From: Haloarcula regularis
GTDB lineage: Archaea; Halobacteriota; Halobacteria; Halobacteriales; Haloarculaceae
DNA: 64,000 nucleotides
Assembly: GCF_029338315.1 (NCBI RefSeq)
Contig: NZ_CP119794.1
Coordinates: forward strand, 1,984,001-2,048,000
Direction of reading: 5' to 3'
The position numbers and the translations under genes were made by a program. The notes beneath the pieces were generated by a model. The model had not been told where the DNA came from, ran no database searches, and saw only the letters and a list, made by a program, of their open reading frames with translations. Positions 29,750-39,011 of the stretch are shown here, piece by piece; within the stretch, counting starts at the first letter, position 1, and each line of letters starts with the position of its first letter.

Positions 29750-30802
29750 ATGAGACCCTACGATATCGCCAGACCACTCCTCTTCCGGCTCCCGGCAGAG
29801 ACCGCCAACGACGCGGTCCACCGACTGCTCGAGACGGTCGAGGGAACGCCGGTCGCGACCGCGATGGCGCGGCGGTACACGGTCAGCGACGACCGTCTCG
29901 CAGTCGACGCCTTCGGCCAGTCGTTCGACAACCCCGTCGGCGTCGCCGCCGGGTTCGACAAGAACGCGACGATCCCGACGGTGCTTTCGTCGCTGGGGTT
30001 CGGGTTCGCCGAAGTCGGCGGCGTCACGGCCGAGCCACAGTCCGGCAACGCCCGCCCGCGCATGTTCCGTCTGCGCGAGGACGAGGCCATCATCAACCGG
30101 ATGGGGCTGAACAACGACGGCGCGGACGTCGTCGGCCAGCGCCTCGCGGACACCGACGCCCCGTTTCCCGTCGGCGTCAACGTCGCCAAGAGCGAGCACG
30201 TCGGCACCGACGAGGCCCCCGAAGACTACCGCTACACCTACGAGCGGGTCGCCGAGGGCGGGGACTTCTTCGTCGTCAACGTCTCCTGTCCCAACTCCCA
30301 GGGGTTCGAGGAACTCCAGAACCGCGACGCGATGGCGGCCATCTTCACCGAACTCCAGGACGCCGGCGCGTCGCCGCTCTTGGTGAAGCTCTCCCCGGAT
30401 CTCCCCGACCCGGCCGTCGAGGACGCCATAGCGCTCGTGACCGAGCTCGACCTGGACGGCGTCGTCGCGACCAACACCACGATGGACCGCCCGACCAGTC
30501 TGCGCTCGCCCAACCGGGTCGAACAGGGCGGGCTCTCGGGCAAGCCCATCGAGGGACAGGCGACCAGCATGGTCCGGTTCGTCGCCGAGCGCGTCGACGT
30601 CCCCGTCGTCGGCGTCGGCGGCGTCTCGACGGCCGAAGGGGCCTACCGAAAGATTCGCGCCGGCGCGTCGCTGGTCCAGCTGTACACCGGCCTCGTCTAC
30701 CGCGGGCCGTCCATCGCCCGCGACATCAACGAGGGGCTGCTCGAACTGCTCGAGGACGACGGCTTCGACAGCATCGAGGACGCCATCGGCGCGGACCTGT
30801 AG
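29750..30802 (+). CDS. pyrD: dihydroorotate dehydrogenase (quinone), class 2
   Basis: 350 residues. It oxidises dihydroorotate to orotate in pyrimidine synthesis and gives electrons to membrane quinones. The class 2 marks are present: an N-terminal helical extension of about 45 residues for membrane contact, VGVAAGFDKNATIP, the GGVTAEPQSGNARPRMFRL segment, NRMGLNNDGA, and VNVSCPNSQGF with the catalytic Ser expected in class 2. The FMN-phosphate site is near VGVGGVSTAEGAYRKIRAGA. No other pyr gene lies nearby. Confidence 0.95.
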   Translation: MRPYDIARPLLFRLPAETANDAVHRLLETVEGTPVATAMARRYTVSDDRLAVDAFGQSFDNPVGVAAGFDKNATIPTVLSSLGFGFAEVGGVTAEPQSGNARPRMFRLREDEAIINRMGLNNDGADVVGQRLADTDAPFPVGVNVAKSEHVGTDEAPEDYRYTYERVAEGGDFFVVNVSCPNSQGFEELQNRDAMAAIFTELQDAGASPLLVKLSPDLPDPAVEDAIALVTELDLDGVVATNTTMDRPTSLRSPNRVEQGGLSGKPIEGQATSMVRFVAERVDVPVVGVGGVSTAEGAYRKIRAGASLVQLYTGLVYRGPSIARDINEGLLELLEDDGFDSIEDAIGADL

Positions 30803-30839
30803 CGGGAACGTTGAAGACGCGGGTGGGCGAACGGCCGGT

Positions 30840-31319
30840 ATGCCCGAGGCCCCCCGCAAACTACACATCGCATCGTGGGACGACCGGTTTCTCGCGTGGT
30901 TGCTCGACGTCATTCTGGTTGGGGCCGTCCTCGCTGGCCTCGGCGAGGCGACCGGCGTCTTCGCGCTCCTGACGGGCAGCCTCTCGCTGTCGACGCCGTT
31001 CGCGGGGCTGAACGGCCTCGTACTGGTCGTCTACTGGACCGCACTCGAAGGCTACCAGGGCCAGTCGGCCGGCAAGATGGTCATGAACATCGCCGTGACC
31101 GACGAGCGTGGCGACCCGATCGACTACGCGACCGCGACCATCGAGAGCTTCGGGAAGGCGTTCTTGCTCCCGCTGGACATCCTGGTCGGCTGGCTCGCCT
31201 ACGAGGAGGAGGGGCTCCGGCTGTTCAACAAGCTCTCCTCGACTATCGTCGTCGAGACGGACGCGGACGACGACAGCAGTCCAGAGGGCGTCGAGTACGT
31301 CTACCCGAGCGAGCGATAA
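30840..31319 (+). CDS. RDD family membrane protein
   Basis: 159 residues with three to four hydrophobic segments and the RDD pattern: the Arg and Asp pair in DDRFLAWLLDVILVG, then GLVLVVYWTALEGYQGQSAGKMVMNI, whose GQSxGK is typical. It is an integral membrane protein of unclear function, possibly ion-related. It begins 37 bp after pyrD, so may share its transcript. It is followed by a duplicated tail of pheT. Confidence 0.82.
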   Translation: MPEAPRKLHIASWDDRFLAWLLDVILVGAVLAGLGEATGVFALLTGSLSLSTPFAGLNGLVLVVYWTALEGYQGQSAGKMVMNIAVTDERGDPIDYATATIESFGKAFLLPLDILVGWLAYEEEGLRLFNKLSSTIVVETDADDDSSPEGVEYVYPSER

Positions 31320-31331
31320 TCGTTCGTTTCG

Positions 31332-31385
31332 CTACGACAGCGCGACCAGGCGGAACTCGAACGCCGCCACCGACAGTTCCAGGTC
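31332..31385. repeat. 54 bp copy of the pheT 3' end
   Basis: It matches 31485-31538 at 52 of 54 bases. That second copy is the last 18 codons of pheT with its stop codon exactly at the repeat edge. The copies are direct repeats 153 bp apart. The segment between them has no recognised gene. Confidence 0.85.
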
Positions 31386-31484
31386 CTGCACAACCACCTT
31401 TCTTCGTCGGGTTGCTCGCGTCGCTCGCAACCGCTCCTTGAAAACGTGGGCGAAAAACCGGGCGCTCCCGTCGGTCGCGCCCGA

Positions 31485-33239
31485 CTACGACAGCGCGGCC
31501 AGGCGGAACTCGAACGCCGCCACCGGCAGTTCCAGGTCGTGTTCGACGAGTACGCGCGGATGAATCTCACCGACGACGCCGACGGACTCGCCGTCCAGCA
31601 CCACCTCGGCCGCCCGGCCATCGATGAACGACGGGTGGCTGGTCGGCGGCGTCTCCAGATCCGTGTCGAAGGCTTCGGCGAGCGCCTGCAGGCGGGCCTT
31701 CGCGTCCTCGTAAGAGGCGTCGGTGCGAGCCAGCACCCCGGCGACGGTCCGGTGCTCGGCAGTCCCCGTATTCTCCGAGTCGTCGAGTTCGGCCGCGAGA
31801 CCGATCTCCGCGAGGTCCTGCGGGTAGCGCCGGTGCGTGTTGTTCTCTAAGACCATCATGAGCGAGGGGAGCGCCCACGTCCGGAGGATGGTGTAGTCCT
31901 CGCTGTACGGCTCCTGGATGGTGACGGGGTCGGCCGCACCGACGACGTCGGCCGCGTCGTCGGCCGTCTCGGGGACCGACAGCCCCATCCGCTCGAAGTT
32001 CTCTGCCTCGTTGGTCATGTGGAAGTTCAGCAGGTCCTCGAAGCCGAGGCCCACCAACGCGTCGCGGGCGGCGTCCTCCAGGCGCGAGCGCTCGTGGCGG
32101 CCGCCGACCGTCGAGACGTCGGGGTAGGTCGGTTCGAGCGTGTTGAACCCCAGCGCCCGGCCGATGTCGTCGACGAGGTCCAGCGGGTGGAGCACGTCGA
32201 CGCGGTAGGGCGGAATCTCGACCTCGAAGGCGACCTCGCCGTCCTCGGTCTCGACCTGTTCGGCGTCGAGGCCGGCGCGTTCGGCGTAGTCGACGACCTG
32301 CTCGGGGTCGAGGTCGACCCCGATGATAGACTGGATTCGGTCGAGCGTCACCGTCTTCGAGCGCACCGAGAGGTCCGGCCGTTCGAGGGTCCGACCGGCG
32401 TGCTCGCCGGGGGCGTCGTCGGCGTACTCGACCTCGACGCGTTCGACCTGGCCGCCACGCGCCGCCAGCGCGTAGCAGACGATGTTGCACATGTGGTCGA
32501 TGGTCCACTGGTCGGTCCCGGTCATCTCGATGAAGAGGTCCCGGGAGCCCTCGCTGACCTCGGTCCGCTGGCCGTTGATGACCGGCGGGAACGAGAACAG
32601 GCCGATGGAGTCGTAGATGGCGGGCACGCGGTCGAAGTCGGCCACGAGGTCGCCGTACTTCTTCCCGGTGTCGTGATCGGCGATGACCTCGGCCGGCGTC
32701 ATCTCGGCGTCCGAGTCTAGCGGAACGAACGTCTCGCCCTCGGGGTCGACGCCGGTGTATGTGATGGACTTGCCCGTACCATCGACGGCGGCCTCGCCCT
32801 TGAGCATCATCAGATCGTGGACGCCGATGGCGCCCTTCGCCCGCTTGCGGCCCATCGTCGCGTGCAGCTTCTCCTGCAGCTGGATGAGCGACTCCAGGGC
32901 GTCCTCGCCCATGTCAAGGCCGCGGACGACGGCGCCGGTGACGTACGGTCGTTCCTCGGGCTGGTCCTCGACCTCGATGGTCCACTCGGCGGAGTTCGTG
33001 TTCGGGACGTACACCCCACGGTCGTCGCCGTAGTGGTAGCGCAGCGACCGGGCGACCCCCTCCACGGAGAGGCGGTCCAGGCGGTCGGGGGCGAACTCCA
33101 GTTGGAACTCCTCAGACTCGGTCCAGCCCTCGAACTCCAGCCCGAGGTCGAACAGATCCGACTTCAGCTGGTCGTCGTCTTTCTCCTCGTGGCCCGTCAG
33201 ATAGCGCAGTTCGTCGGGGTCGACATCGACGACGGGCAT
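31485..33239 (-). CDS. pheT: phenylalanyl-tRNA synthetase beta subunit
   Basis: 584 residues, the short archaeal/eukaryal form of PheT. The B3/B4 editing region for mischarged Tyr-tRNA(Phe) is near residues 90-260 (RKRAKGAIGVHDLMM). A B5 region follows, then the class II-like B6/B7 (FEDLLNFHMTNEAENF). It begins by sharing one base with the end of pheS (TGATG), so both chains are made together for the heterotetramer. Its last 18 codons are duplicated downstream at 31332-31385. Confidence 0.95.
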   Translation of the reverse strand: MPVVDVDPDELRYLTGHEEKDDDQLKSDLFDLGLEFEGWTESEEFQLEFAPDRLDRLSVEGVARSLRYHYGDDRGVYVPNTNSAEWTIEVEDQPEERPYVTGAVVRGLDMGEDALESLIQLQEKLHATMGRKRAKGAIGVHDLMMLKGEAAVDGTGKSITYTGVDPEGETFVPLDSDAEMTPAEVIADHDTGKKYGDLVADFDRVPAIYDSIGLFSFPPVINGQRTEVSEGSRDLFIEMTGTDQWTIDHMCNIVCYALAARGGQVERVEVEYADDAPGEHAGRTLERPDLSVRSKTVTLDRIQSIIGVDLDPEQVVDYAERAGLDAEQVETEDGEVAFEVEIPPYRVDVLHPLDLVDDIGRALGFNTLEPTYPDVSTVGGRHERSRLEDAARDALVGLGFEDLLNFHMTNEAENFERMGLSVPETADDAADVVGAADPVTIQEPYSEDYTILRTWALPSLMMVLENNTHRRYPQDLAEIGLAAELDDSENTGTAEHRTVAGVLARTDASYEDAKARLQALAEAFDTDLETPPTSHPSFIDGRAAEVVLDGESVGVVGEIHPRVLVEHDLELPVAAFEFRLAALS

Positions 33240-34750
33240 CAGTGCATCACCTCCTCAGAACGCAGGAGGTCTAAGTCACACAGCGTCCCGTGCACGTCGC
33301 GGATGTCCTCGAACCCGTACATGAGCATCAGCAACCGCTCCAGCGAGAGGCCCCACGCCATCACGTCGCAGTCGACGCCGAGCGGCTCTAACACCTCGTC
33401 GCGGAAGATGCCGGAGTTGCCGACCTCCACGATCTCGCCGGTCTCCGGATGCGTGCCGAACAGCTCGAAACTCGGCTCCGTGTAGGGGTTGTAGTGGGGC
33501 TTGAACTCCAGATCGGTGATGCCGAACTGCTCGTAGAACTCCGTGAACGTGCCCATCAGGTCGCGAACGGAGAGGTCCTCGGCCATGACCCACCCCTCTA
33601 TCTGGAAGAACTCCAGTAAGTGCGTCGGGTCCAGCGTGTCGTTGCGGTACACCTTCTCGACGGAGAAGAACCGCTCGGGCGGTTCGAGCTCGCCGATCTC
33701 GTGGCCCGAGAGGTAGCGCATCGACAGCGACGTGGTGTGGCCACGCAGGTCCAGGCCGCGGGCGACGTCCTCGGCCCACGGCGAGTGGTAGCCCTCGCCG
33801 TCGGGGCCGACGCCCTCTAAGTGGGCCGACCGGACCCGTTCGACGAGGTCCTCGGGCAGCTCCTTGATTTCGTCCGGCCGTTCGAGAGCGAACTGGTCCC
33901 AGTGGGTCCGCGCGGGGTGGTCCTGGGGCATGAACAGGCAGTCGTTGATCCAGAACTGCGCGTCGACGTGCGGGCCCTGCATCTCCTGGAAGCCCATCCC
34001 GACGAGCGTGTCCTTGACCCGATTCGCGGTCTGTCGGAGGATGTGCTCCTTGCCGTGCGAGGCGGGTTCGGCGTCGGCCGCGACGTTGTACTCGGTGAAC
34101 TCGACGGCTTCCCACTCGCCGCTGGTCAGCAGTTCGGGCGTGACCTGGTCGACGGTCTCAGCGACCTCGATGCCGGCCATCAGCTGGGTGACGCCGTCGT
34201 CGGTCAGCACGACGGAACGGACCGTCTCCTCGCTGACTTCGACGAGACCGCGGCGTTCGAGTTGCGAGAGCGCATCGTCGTCGGCGTCCTCGACGCGGCC
34301 GTCGGCGACAGCTTCGAGCGCGAGCATCTCGGGGTCGTCCCCGGTGTCGGCGTCCGGGTCAGCCGTTATCTCACCGCTGTCGATGCGTCCGTAGCCCTTC
34401 CGGGCGTAGTTCGAGAGCGCGATATCGACGGCCGCGCCCTCGAGGCCCGACGTCCCGATAACCTGGCCCATCGACACGGCGTCCTCGTCGGCCCCGGCGT
34501 CCACCGCCGCTTCGTAGAGGTCCTGTTCGGGCAGGCTCTCGCGGACGTAGGTCTCGCCCTCCTCGGTCAGGTCGTAGTGCTCGATGGTCTCTTCGGCGAC
34601 GGTCAGCAGGCCGTCGGCTTCCAGTTCGAACGCGGCGCGGGTGGCCGCCTCGGGTTTGAGGCCGGCCTCGTCGGCCACCTCGTCGATACCTCGCTCCTCC
34701 TGTGCGTCGGCGGCCTCGAGGACGGCCACCTGTGCCTGTGGTCGTTTCAT
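33239..34750 (-). CDS. pheS: phenylalanyl-tRNA synthetase alpha subunit
   Basis: 503 residues. The first 200 or so are winged-helix repeats that bind DNA or tRNA, as in archaeal/eukaryal PheS. The catalytic class II core follows: motif 2 near FFSVEKVYRNDTLDPTHLLE and motif 3 in MAWGLSLERLLMLMYG. It ligates Phe to tRNA(Phe) with ATP. The ATG at 34750 opens MKRPQAQVAVLEAAD. It is first in the pheST operon; a GTTAAC-type box lies about 40 nt upstream. Confidence 0.95.
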   Translation of the reverse strand: MKRPQAQVAVLEAADAQEERGIDEVADEAGLKPEAATRAAFELEADGLLTVAEETIEHYDLTEEGETYVRESLPEQDLYEAAVDAGADEDAVSMGQVIGTSGLEGAAVDIALSNYARKGYGRIDSGEITADPDADTGDDPEMLALEAVADGRVEDADDDALSQLERRGLVEVSEETVRSVVLTDDGVTQLMAGIEVAETVDQVTPELLTSGEWEAVEFTEYNVAADAEPASHGKEHILRQTANRVKDTLVGMGFQEMQGPHVDAQFWINDCLFMPQDHPARTHWDQFALERPDEIKELPEDLVERVRSAHLEGVGPDGEGYHSPWAEDVARGLDLRGHTTSLSMRYLSGHEIGELEPPERFFSVEKVYRNDTLDPTHLLEFFQIEGWVMAEDLSVRDLMGTFTEFYEQFGITDLEFKPHYNPYTEPSFELFGTHPETGEIVEVGNSGIFRDEVLEPLGVDCDVMAWGLSLERLLMLMYGFEDIRDVHGTLCDLDLLRSEEVMH

Positions 34751-35103
34751 AGCGCGTGTCGGTCGTTGTGAACATCACTGCGGGTCGCTCAGTTAACGGT
34801 TCTCACTTCGTCCTCGCGGGCACCGGTCCCGCTCGGATAGCCGAGGTCCCGCCGCGTGGTCGGAACCTCGTCCCCTCCGGTTGGTTTCGTCGGCGCCGAC
34901 CGGTCGGTCGGTCCCGAATCCACCACCCGTCAGGCAGCGAAAAAGAAGCCGAACCCCGGACTGCGTGACGACTGACGCGCGACACCGGCATGTCGGGATT
35001 CGGATGCCATGTGCGAACGGTTGTGACGGGACAGTAAAAGCGTTGTGACGCCGGCTAGCAACCGATTGGTGTGCCGTAGCGTACGCAACGCCAGCAGATA
35101 ACA
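34751..35103. other. gap upstream of pheS, no gene seen
   Basis: I recognise no gene. It holds the pheS promoter region. A minus-strand GCTTTTACTG box at about 35033-35042 is far from any start and might serve a small RNA. Confidence 0.4.
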
Positions 35104-35392
35104 TCGAAACCCGCCAGAAAGCCCCGAGCGGCTCCACTCCCGCGACTCGCTGTGCGCCTCGTCGTTCGCTCCGCTCACTCCTGGGATGCTTGCGTCGTCG
35201 GGGTTCGTGTACCCGCTCGCCCCTTTCAGCCCACCCGTAGCCGGCTGGTCACGCAGCGTGGGTGGACTGAAAGGGGCGACGCGTTCGAGGAACCCGGCCG
35301 ACGTAAGCACTGGAGCGAACGGAGTGAGTGAAGCGCGCAACGAGGTCCGGGAGTCGAACGCTCGGGGCTACTCTGGCGGTTCGCGGTAACAG
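35104..35392. repeat. long imperfect inverted repeat downstream of trpS
   Basis: Two arms of about 125 bp, roughly 35104-35238 and 35258-35392, are imperfect reverse complements of one another. The best matched inner part is CGCCCCTTTCAGCCCACCC against GGGTGGACTGAAAGGGGCG, and the outer part GAAAGCCCCGAGCG against CGCTCGGGGCTAC. The arms contain the motif GAGCGAACGGAGTGAG that is common between haloarchaeal genes. It may be a MITE-like element or a long RNA hairpin ending trpS. Confidence 0.65.
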
Positions 35393-35428
35393 CGACGCAG
35401 GAAGCGTGCAGGTAACAGCCAGCGGATG

Positions 35429-37100
35429 CTAGTCGCGTCGTCGGTCGGACTCGAGTTCGATGTCGAGTTCGTCCAGTTTCTCTTCCCACTCGTCGCGTTT
35501 CTCCTGGTGATCCTCGAGGAACTCGGCCATCAGTTCGGCGGCCTGTTCCTTGCAGCCGCCACAGAGGCGCTCGCCGCCGACGCACTCCTCGTAGACCTCC
35601 GTGGCGAACTCGTCGTCGTCGCCCGAGAGCAGGTACGCGTACAGTTCGTAGACCGGACATTCGTCGGCCTTCCCGCCCTTCTCGCGCTGTTCCTCGGCAG
35701 TCGCGCGGCCGCCCGTGGTAGCGGACTTGACCTTGTCGTAGCCGTCCTCGGGGTCGTCGAGCAGGGAGATGTGCGAGGCCGGCACCGAGGAGGACATCTT
35801 CCCGCCGGTGAGCCCGGTCATGAAGCGGTGGTAGACCGAGGATGGCGGGAGGAAACCGTAGCCGCCGTTGTCGAGTTCGACCTCGCGGGCCAGTTCCTCG
35901 GCCGCGTCCTGGTCCAGGTCGAAGGCATCGACGTGTTCGTCGTAGACGCGCTTCTCGCCGTCGACGGCCTCGATCAGCGCCTCGAAGGCCGCGTCGGTCG
36001 CCCGGCGGTCGAAGATCCGGGTCCGGGCGGATGGGTTCTTTCCCGGCGTTCTCGAGTTTCTCGACGGCGGACTGGCGGGCCGAGTCGGGTTCGAGGTCCT
36101 GCTCGCGCAGCCAGTCGGCGGCCTCCCCACAGCGGGGCCGATCGGCGTCCTCGGCGTAGTCCGTTCGGGCGTTGTACGCCTTCCGGAGCAGGCCGCGCTC
36201 GGCGGGGTCCGCCTCGAAACTGGCGTAGGCCTCGGTGACGCCGAAGTAGCGCATCCGCGCCGCGAGGTCACGGACCAGGCGCATGTGGGGGTCCTGGTCG
36301 GGGCCGACGGGGATGACCGTCGGCTTGGGCTCGTCGAGCTGGGGGTAGAGGATGTCGGCCATCTGCGTGACGACCGACTGCATGTGCGAGACGTCCGTCT
36401 CGCCGTCGAAGTCGTAGATGGCCTGCAGCTCCGAGAAGTTGGCCTCGACGCCCAGTTCGAACGCGAGGTCCTGGACCTCGCGGTTGGTCGACTGGCGGTA
36501 GAGTTCGCCCGCCTCGGGGTCGAAGCCAAGCGCGAGCAGTGAGAGGACGTAACTCCGGGTGTGCTCGTCGATCTCTGCCCACGAGAGGTCGCGGGCGGCG
36601 TGGGCCTCCAGGTCGGCGATGAGGCCGTAGGCGTCCCCGCCCTGCTCCTGGTGCCAGATGATCTCGTCGAAGACCATCTTGTGGCCGATGTGGGGGTCGC
36701 CGGTGGGCATGAACCCCGAGAGCGCGGCGAAGTCCTCGCCCTCGCGCATCGCGCGGGCGACCCGGCCGTAGTCGCGGTGGCCGAAGATGACGCTCCGGCG
36801 CATCAGGTAGTGGGGGGTCGGCACGCCCGGGAGGATGTCGTCGAAGGCCTCGATGCCGAACTGGTCGAACAGTTTGCGGTAGTCGGCGACCGTCGAGGAG
36901 CCCCAGGGGTCCAGCGCCACGTCGTCGGCGCCGGCGGCGTCCGCCCCGCCGTCGGAACGCAGTTCCGACGAGGGTCGCCTCGCCTCGCTCGGCTCGCCGC
37001 CATCCGTCCGAGCGGGGCCAGCGTCGCGCCACGCGTCCCCCGACTGGCGGCGGTCCTCGTCGGGCGATGCGTCGTCGTGGGGCGCGTCGTGGTCGGTCAT
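35429..37100 (-). CDS. trpS: tryptophanyl-tRNA synthetase, frameshifted
   Basis: Two frames join to give 556 residues of an archaeal/eukaryal-type TrpRS. The class I HIGH motif is TGDPHIGHKM, and the second frame holds KMSSS in GGKMSSSVPASHISL. The C-terminal part has a CxxC-like pair (CVGGERLCGGC). The frame changes at an AAA (36039-36041): with two A's the reading becomes KNPSARTRIFDRRATDAAFE. An acidic N-terminal extension of about 65 residues precedes the family core. It overlaps endA by 4 bp. The enzyme is essential, so an assembly error is likely. Confidence 0.9.
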
Positions 37101-38095
37101 GGTGTCAGTCGGCTCACGGCGAGCCAGCGTACCTCCTCATTGGCCCCGGTCAGCGCAAAAACCATTCGCTTCCGCACGCCGTGGGCCAGTCGCACGTCCA
37201 GCGCGAGGTCCCGTGGCTCGAAGGCGTGATCGCCTGGCAGCACCCGCACGAGCAGTTCGGAGTGGCCGAGGTTGTCGACGTCCTCGACGTCGGCGTAGGT
37301 CCGGAAGTCCGCGCCGAACTTGAACCCGGTCTTGGGCACGACGCCGGCCGCCCGAAGCGTCGAGTAGACCGCGAGCCGGCGGTCGAACCGGTCGCCCTCG
37401 ACGTCACGGCCCCGGGCGACCACGGCGTCGGCGCCACCCGCGACGGCGAGCGTCCCCTCGCGGGCGAGGTACGCCGCCTCGACCAGCGACAGCTGGACGG
37501 CGTCGTCGAGCAGCTGGCCGTAGAACGCCTGCTCGTAGAGTTGCGCCGGCGGGTCCCAGCACAGCACCCGTTCGGCCAGCAACTCGCCCTCGGTCGTGGG
37601 GACGGCGGCGGCGCTGGTCCCCGAGACGTCGGGGCGGTCGGTCTCCAGGTAGGTTAGCTCGCTCTCCTCGTCGACCACTGCAAGCACGCAGTCGCCGAGG
37701 GTCGCCGCGGGCACGCTGTCACGCTCGCCAACGACGCGGACGCGGTAAGCGACGGCGTCGTCCCACGGCCCCTGCCCGCGGGGGTAGACCACGAAGTCCG
37801 CGCCGGCGGGGCGGTCGACCCACCCCTCGCGGGCCGGCGAGAGGTAGAACCCGCGGTCCCGCAGGTCCTTGTAGACGAGGAAGGCCACCTCGGAGACGGC
37901 CGTCGACCCGAGGAAGGCCCGGAAGTCCATCCCGTCGACGCGCTCTACGTCGCCACGATACAGCAGGTGGGCGGCCTCGACGGGCGCGAGGTCGAGGTCG
38001 CCGTTCCGGACGCGACCGTAGCCACGCGAGTCGTAGAACCGCTCGCGGGCGCGGGGGCCGGCCCGGACCACGTCGCCGTCGAGCGTGAGGTCCAT
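37097..38095 (-). CDS. endA: tRNA-splicing endonuclease
   Basis: 332 residues made of two tandem copies of the endonuclease fold, the haloarchaeal form. The C-terminal half keeps the Tyr-His-Lys triad of EndA: Tyr in FGADFRTYADV, His in NLGHSELLVR, Lys in GVRKRMVFAL. It cuts bulge-helix-bulge motifs in pre-tRNA introns and in pre-rRNA. Its end overlaps the trpS start (ATGA), so the two are coupled. This order is meaningful because haloarchaeal tRNA-Trp carries an intron. The rRNA BHB motifs in this window are further expected substrates. Confidence 0.94.
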   Translation of the reverse strand: MDLTLDGDVVRAGPRARERFYDSRGYGRVRNGDLDLAPVEAAHLLYRGDVERVDGMDFRAFLGSTAVSEVAFLVYKDLRDRGFYLSPAREGWVDRPAGADFVVYPRGQGPWDDAVAYRVRVVGERDSVPAATLGDCVLAVVDEESELTYLETDRPDVSGTSAAAVPTTEGELLAERVLCWDPPAQLYEQAFYGQLLDDAVQLSLVEAAYLAREGTLAVAGGADAVVARGRDVEGDRFDRRLAVYSTLRAAGVVPKTGFKFGADFRTYADVEDVDNLGHSELLVRVLPGDHAFEPRDLALDVRLAHGVRKRMVFALTGANEEVRWLAVSRLTP

Positions 38096-38157
38096 AGCGG
38101 GGACTGTCGGGCGGGGGACAAAGCCCCTGCGGGTCGCCGTCGTGGCGTCGCCCGGGG

Positions 38158-38880
38158 TCAGTCCGTCCGGTCACAGGTGCTGTCGAGACAGCGCCGCCCA
38201 CCGGCCGTCTCGAACACCGGCAGGCCACAGGGGCAGTCGTCGACGACCACCCCGGAGGGCACCGAGAAGGCCGTATCGCAGTCGGGGTAGTTCACACAGC
38301 CGGCCAGCAGGCCGCCCCGGCGGATGATACGCAGGTCGCCCTCGCAGTCGGGACAGCCCCACTCGCAGTCGAAGGCTTCGGTCACGCGCTCGTCCAGCGA
38401 GTCACAGTCCCGGTCGAGACACACCTCGAAGGCCGCGCCGCGTTCGACGCGCATCGTCGGCAGCCCACAGTCGCCACAGCGGCCGCCGGTGACGGTGGCG
38501 TCGCTCGGCAGACCGTAGGACGCCTCGCAGGCGGTGCAGGCGACCTCGCCCCGGGTCCGCACGAGTGTCCCGGAACAGACCGGACAGTCCGCGACCGGGA
38601 CGCCGGCGTCGGAGGCCGGGAACCGGGCGCTCCCGTGTTCCTCGTGGGCGACCACCCGCAGGAGGTCCCCGCCGTCGCGGGCCGTGACCACGCCGTCCTC
38701 GACAGCGACGCTCTCGGCGCGGGTGAGCCACGCCACCGGCTGGTAGCCCGCGGCGTCGTGGACGAGGACGGTGTTGTCGGGCTTGACGACGACGAGGACG
38801 TCGCCCCGCTGTTCCCGCTCGCGGGAGCCCTCGAAGACGGTCGTACACTGGCCGGCCATCACGCGCGTTCCGTCGTGCAT
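38158..38880 (-). CDS. NucS-N-like domain with multiple C4 zinc fingers
   Basis: 240 residues. The first 90 (VMAGQCTTVFEGSREREQ, DNTVLVHDAAGYQPVAW) look like the N-terminal DNA-binding domain of NucS/DUF91 endonucleases. Where the nuclease domain should be there are instead several Cys pairs: CPVC, CTAC, CGDC, CLDRDC, CPDC, CVNYPDC, CPCG, CLDSTC. The last ones fit topoisomerase I-type C4 fingers. It may bind single-stranded or damaged DNA without cutting. The ATG at 38880 follows a TTTATATT box by about 25 nt; an upstream extension lacks homology. Confidence 0.75.
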   Translation of the reverse strand: MHDGTRVMAGQCTTVFEGSREREQRGDVLVVVKPDNTVLVHDAAGYQPVAWLTRAESVAVEDGVVTARDGGDLLRVVAHEEHGSARFPASDAGVPVADCPVCSGTLVRTRGEVACTACEASYGLPSDATVTGGRCGDCGLPTMRVERGAAFEVCLDRDCDSLDERVTEAFDCEWGCPDCEGDLRIIRRGGLLAGCVNYPDCDTAFSVPSGVVVDDCPCGLPVFETAGGRRCLDSTCDRTD

Positions 38881-39011
38881 GGACCGGTCTGGTCCCGGGT
38901 TCGAATATAAACCCTCGGAGGCGTCGGGCCGTGGTCGGGCGTGCGTCGCCGAACGCGACCGGGTCACCGGGGCCCAAACATCCAAACCGGTCGAGCGTGT
39001 GAGAGGGGGTA

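Noticed and set aside
34930..35340. A 136-residue minus-strand frame between pheS and trpS
   Set aside because: It is made of the long inverted repeat and has the composition of a repeat shadow, not of a haloarchaeal protein.
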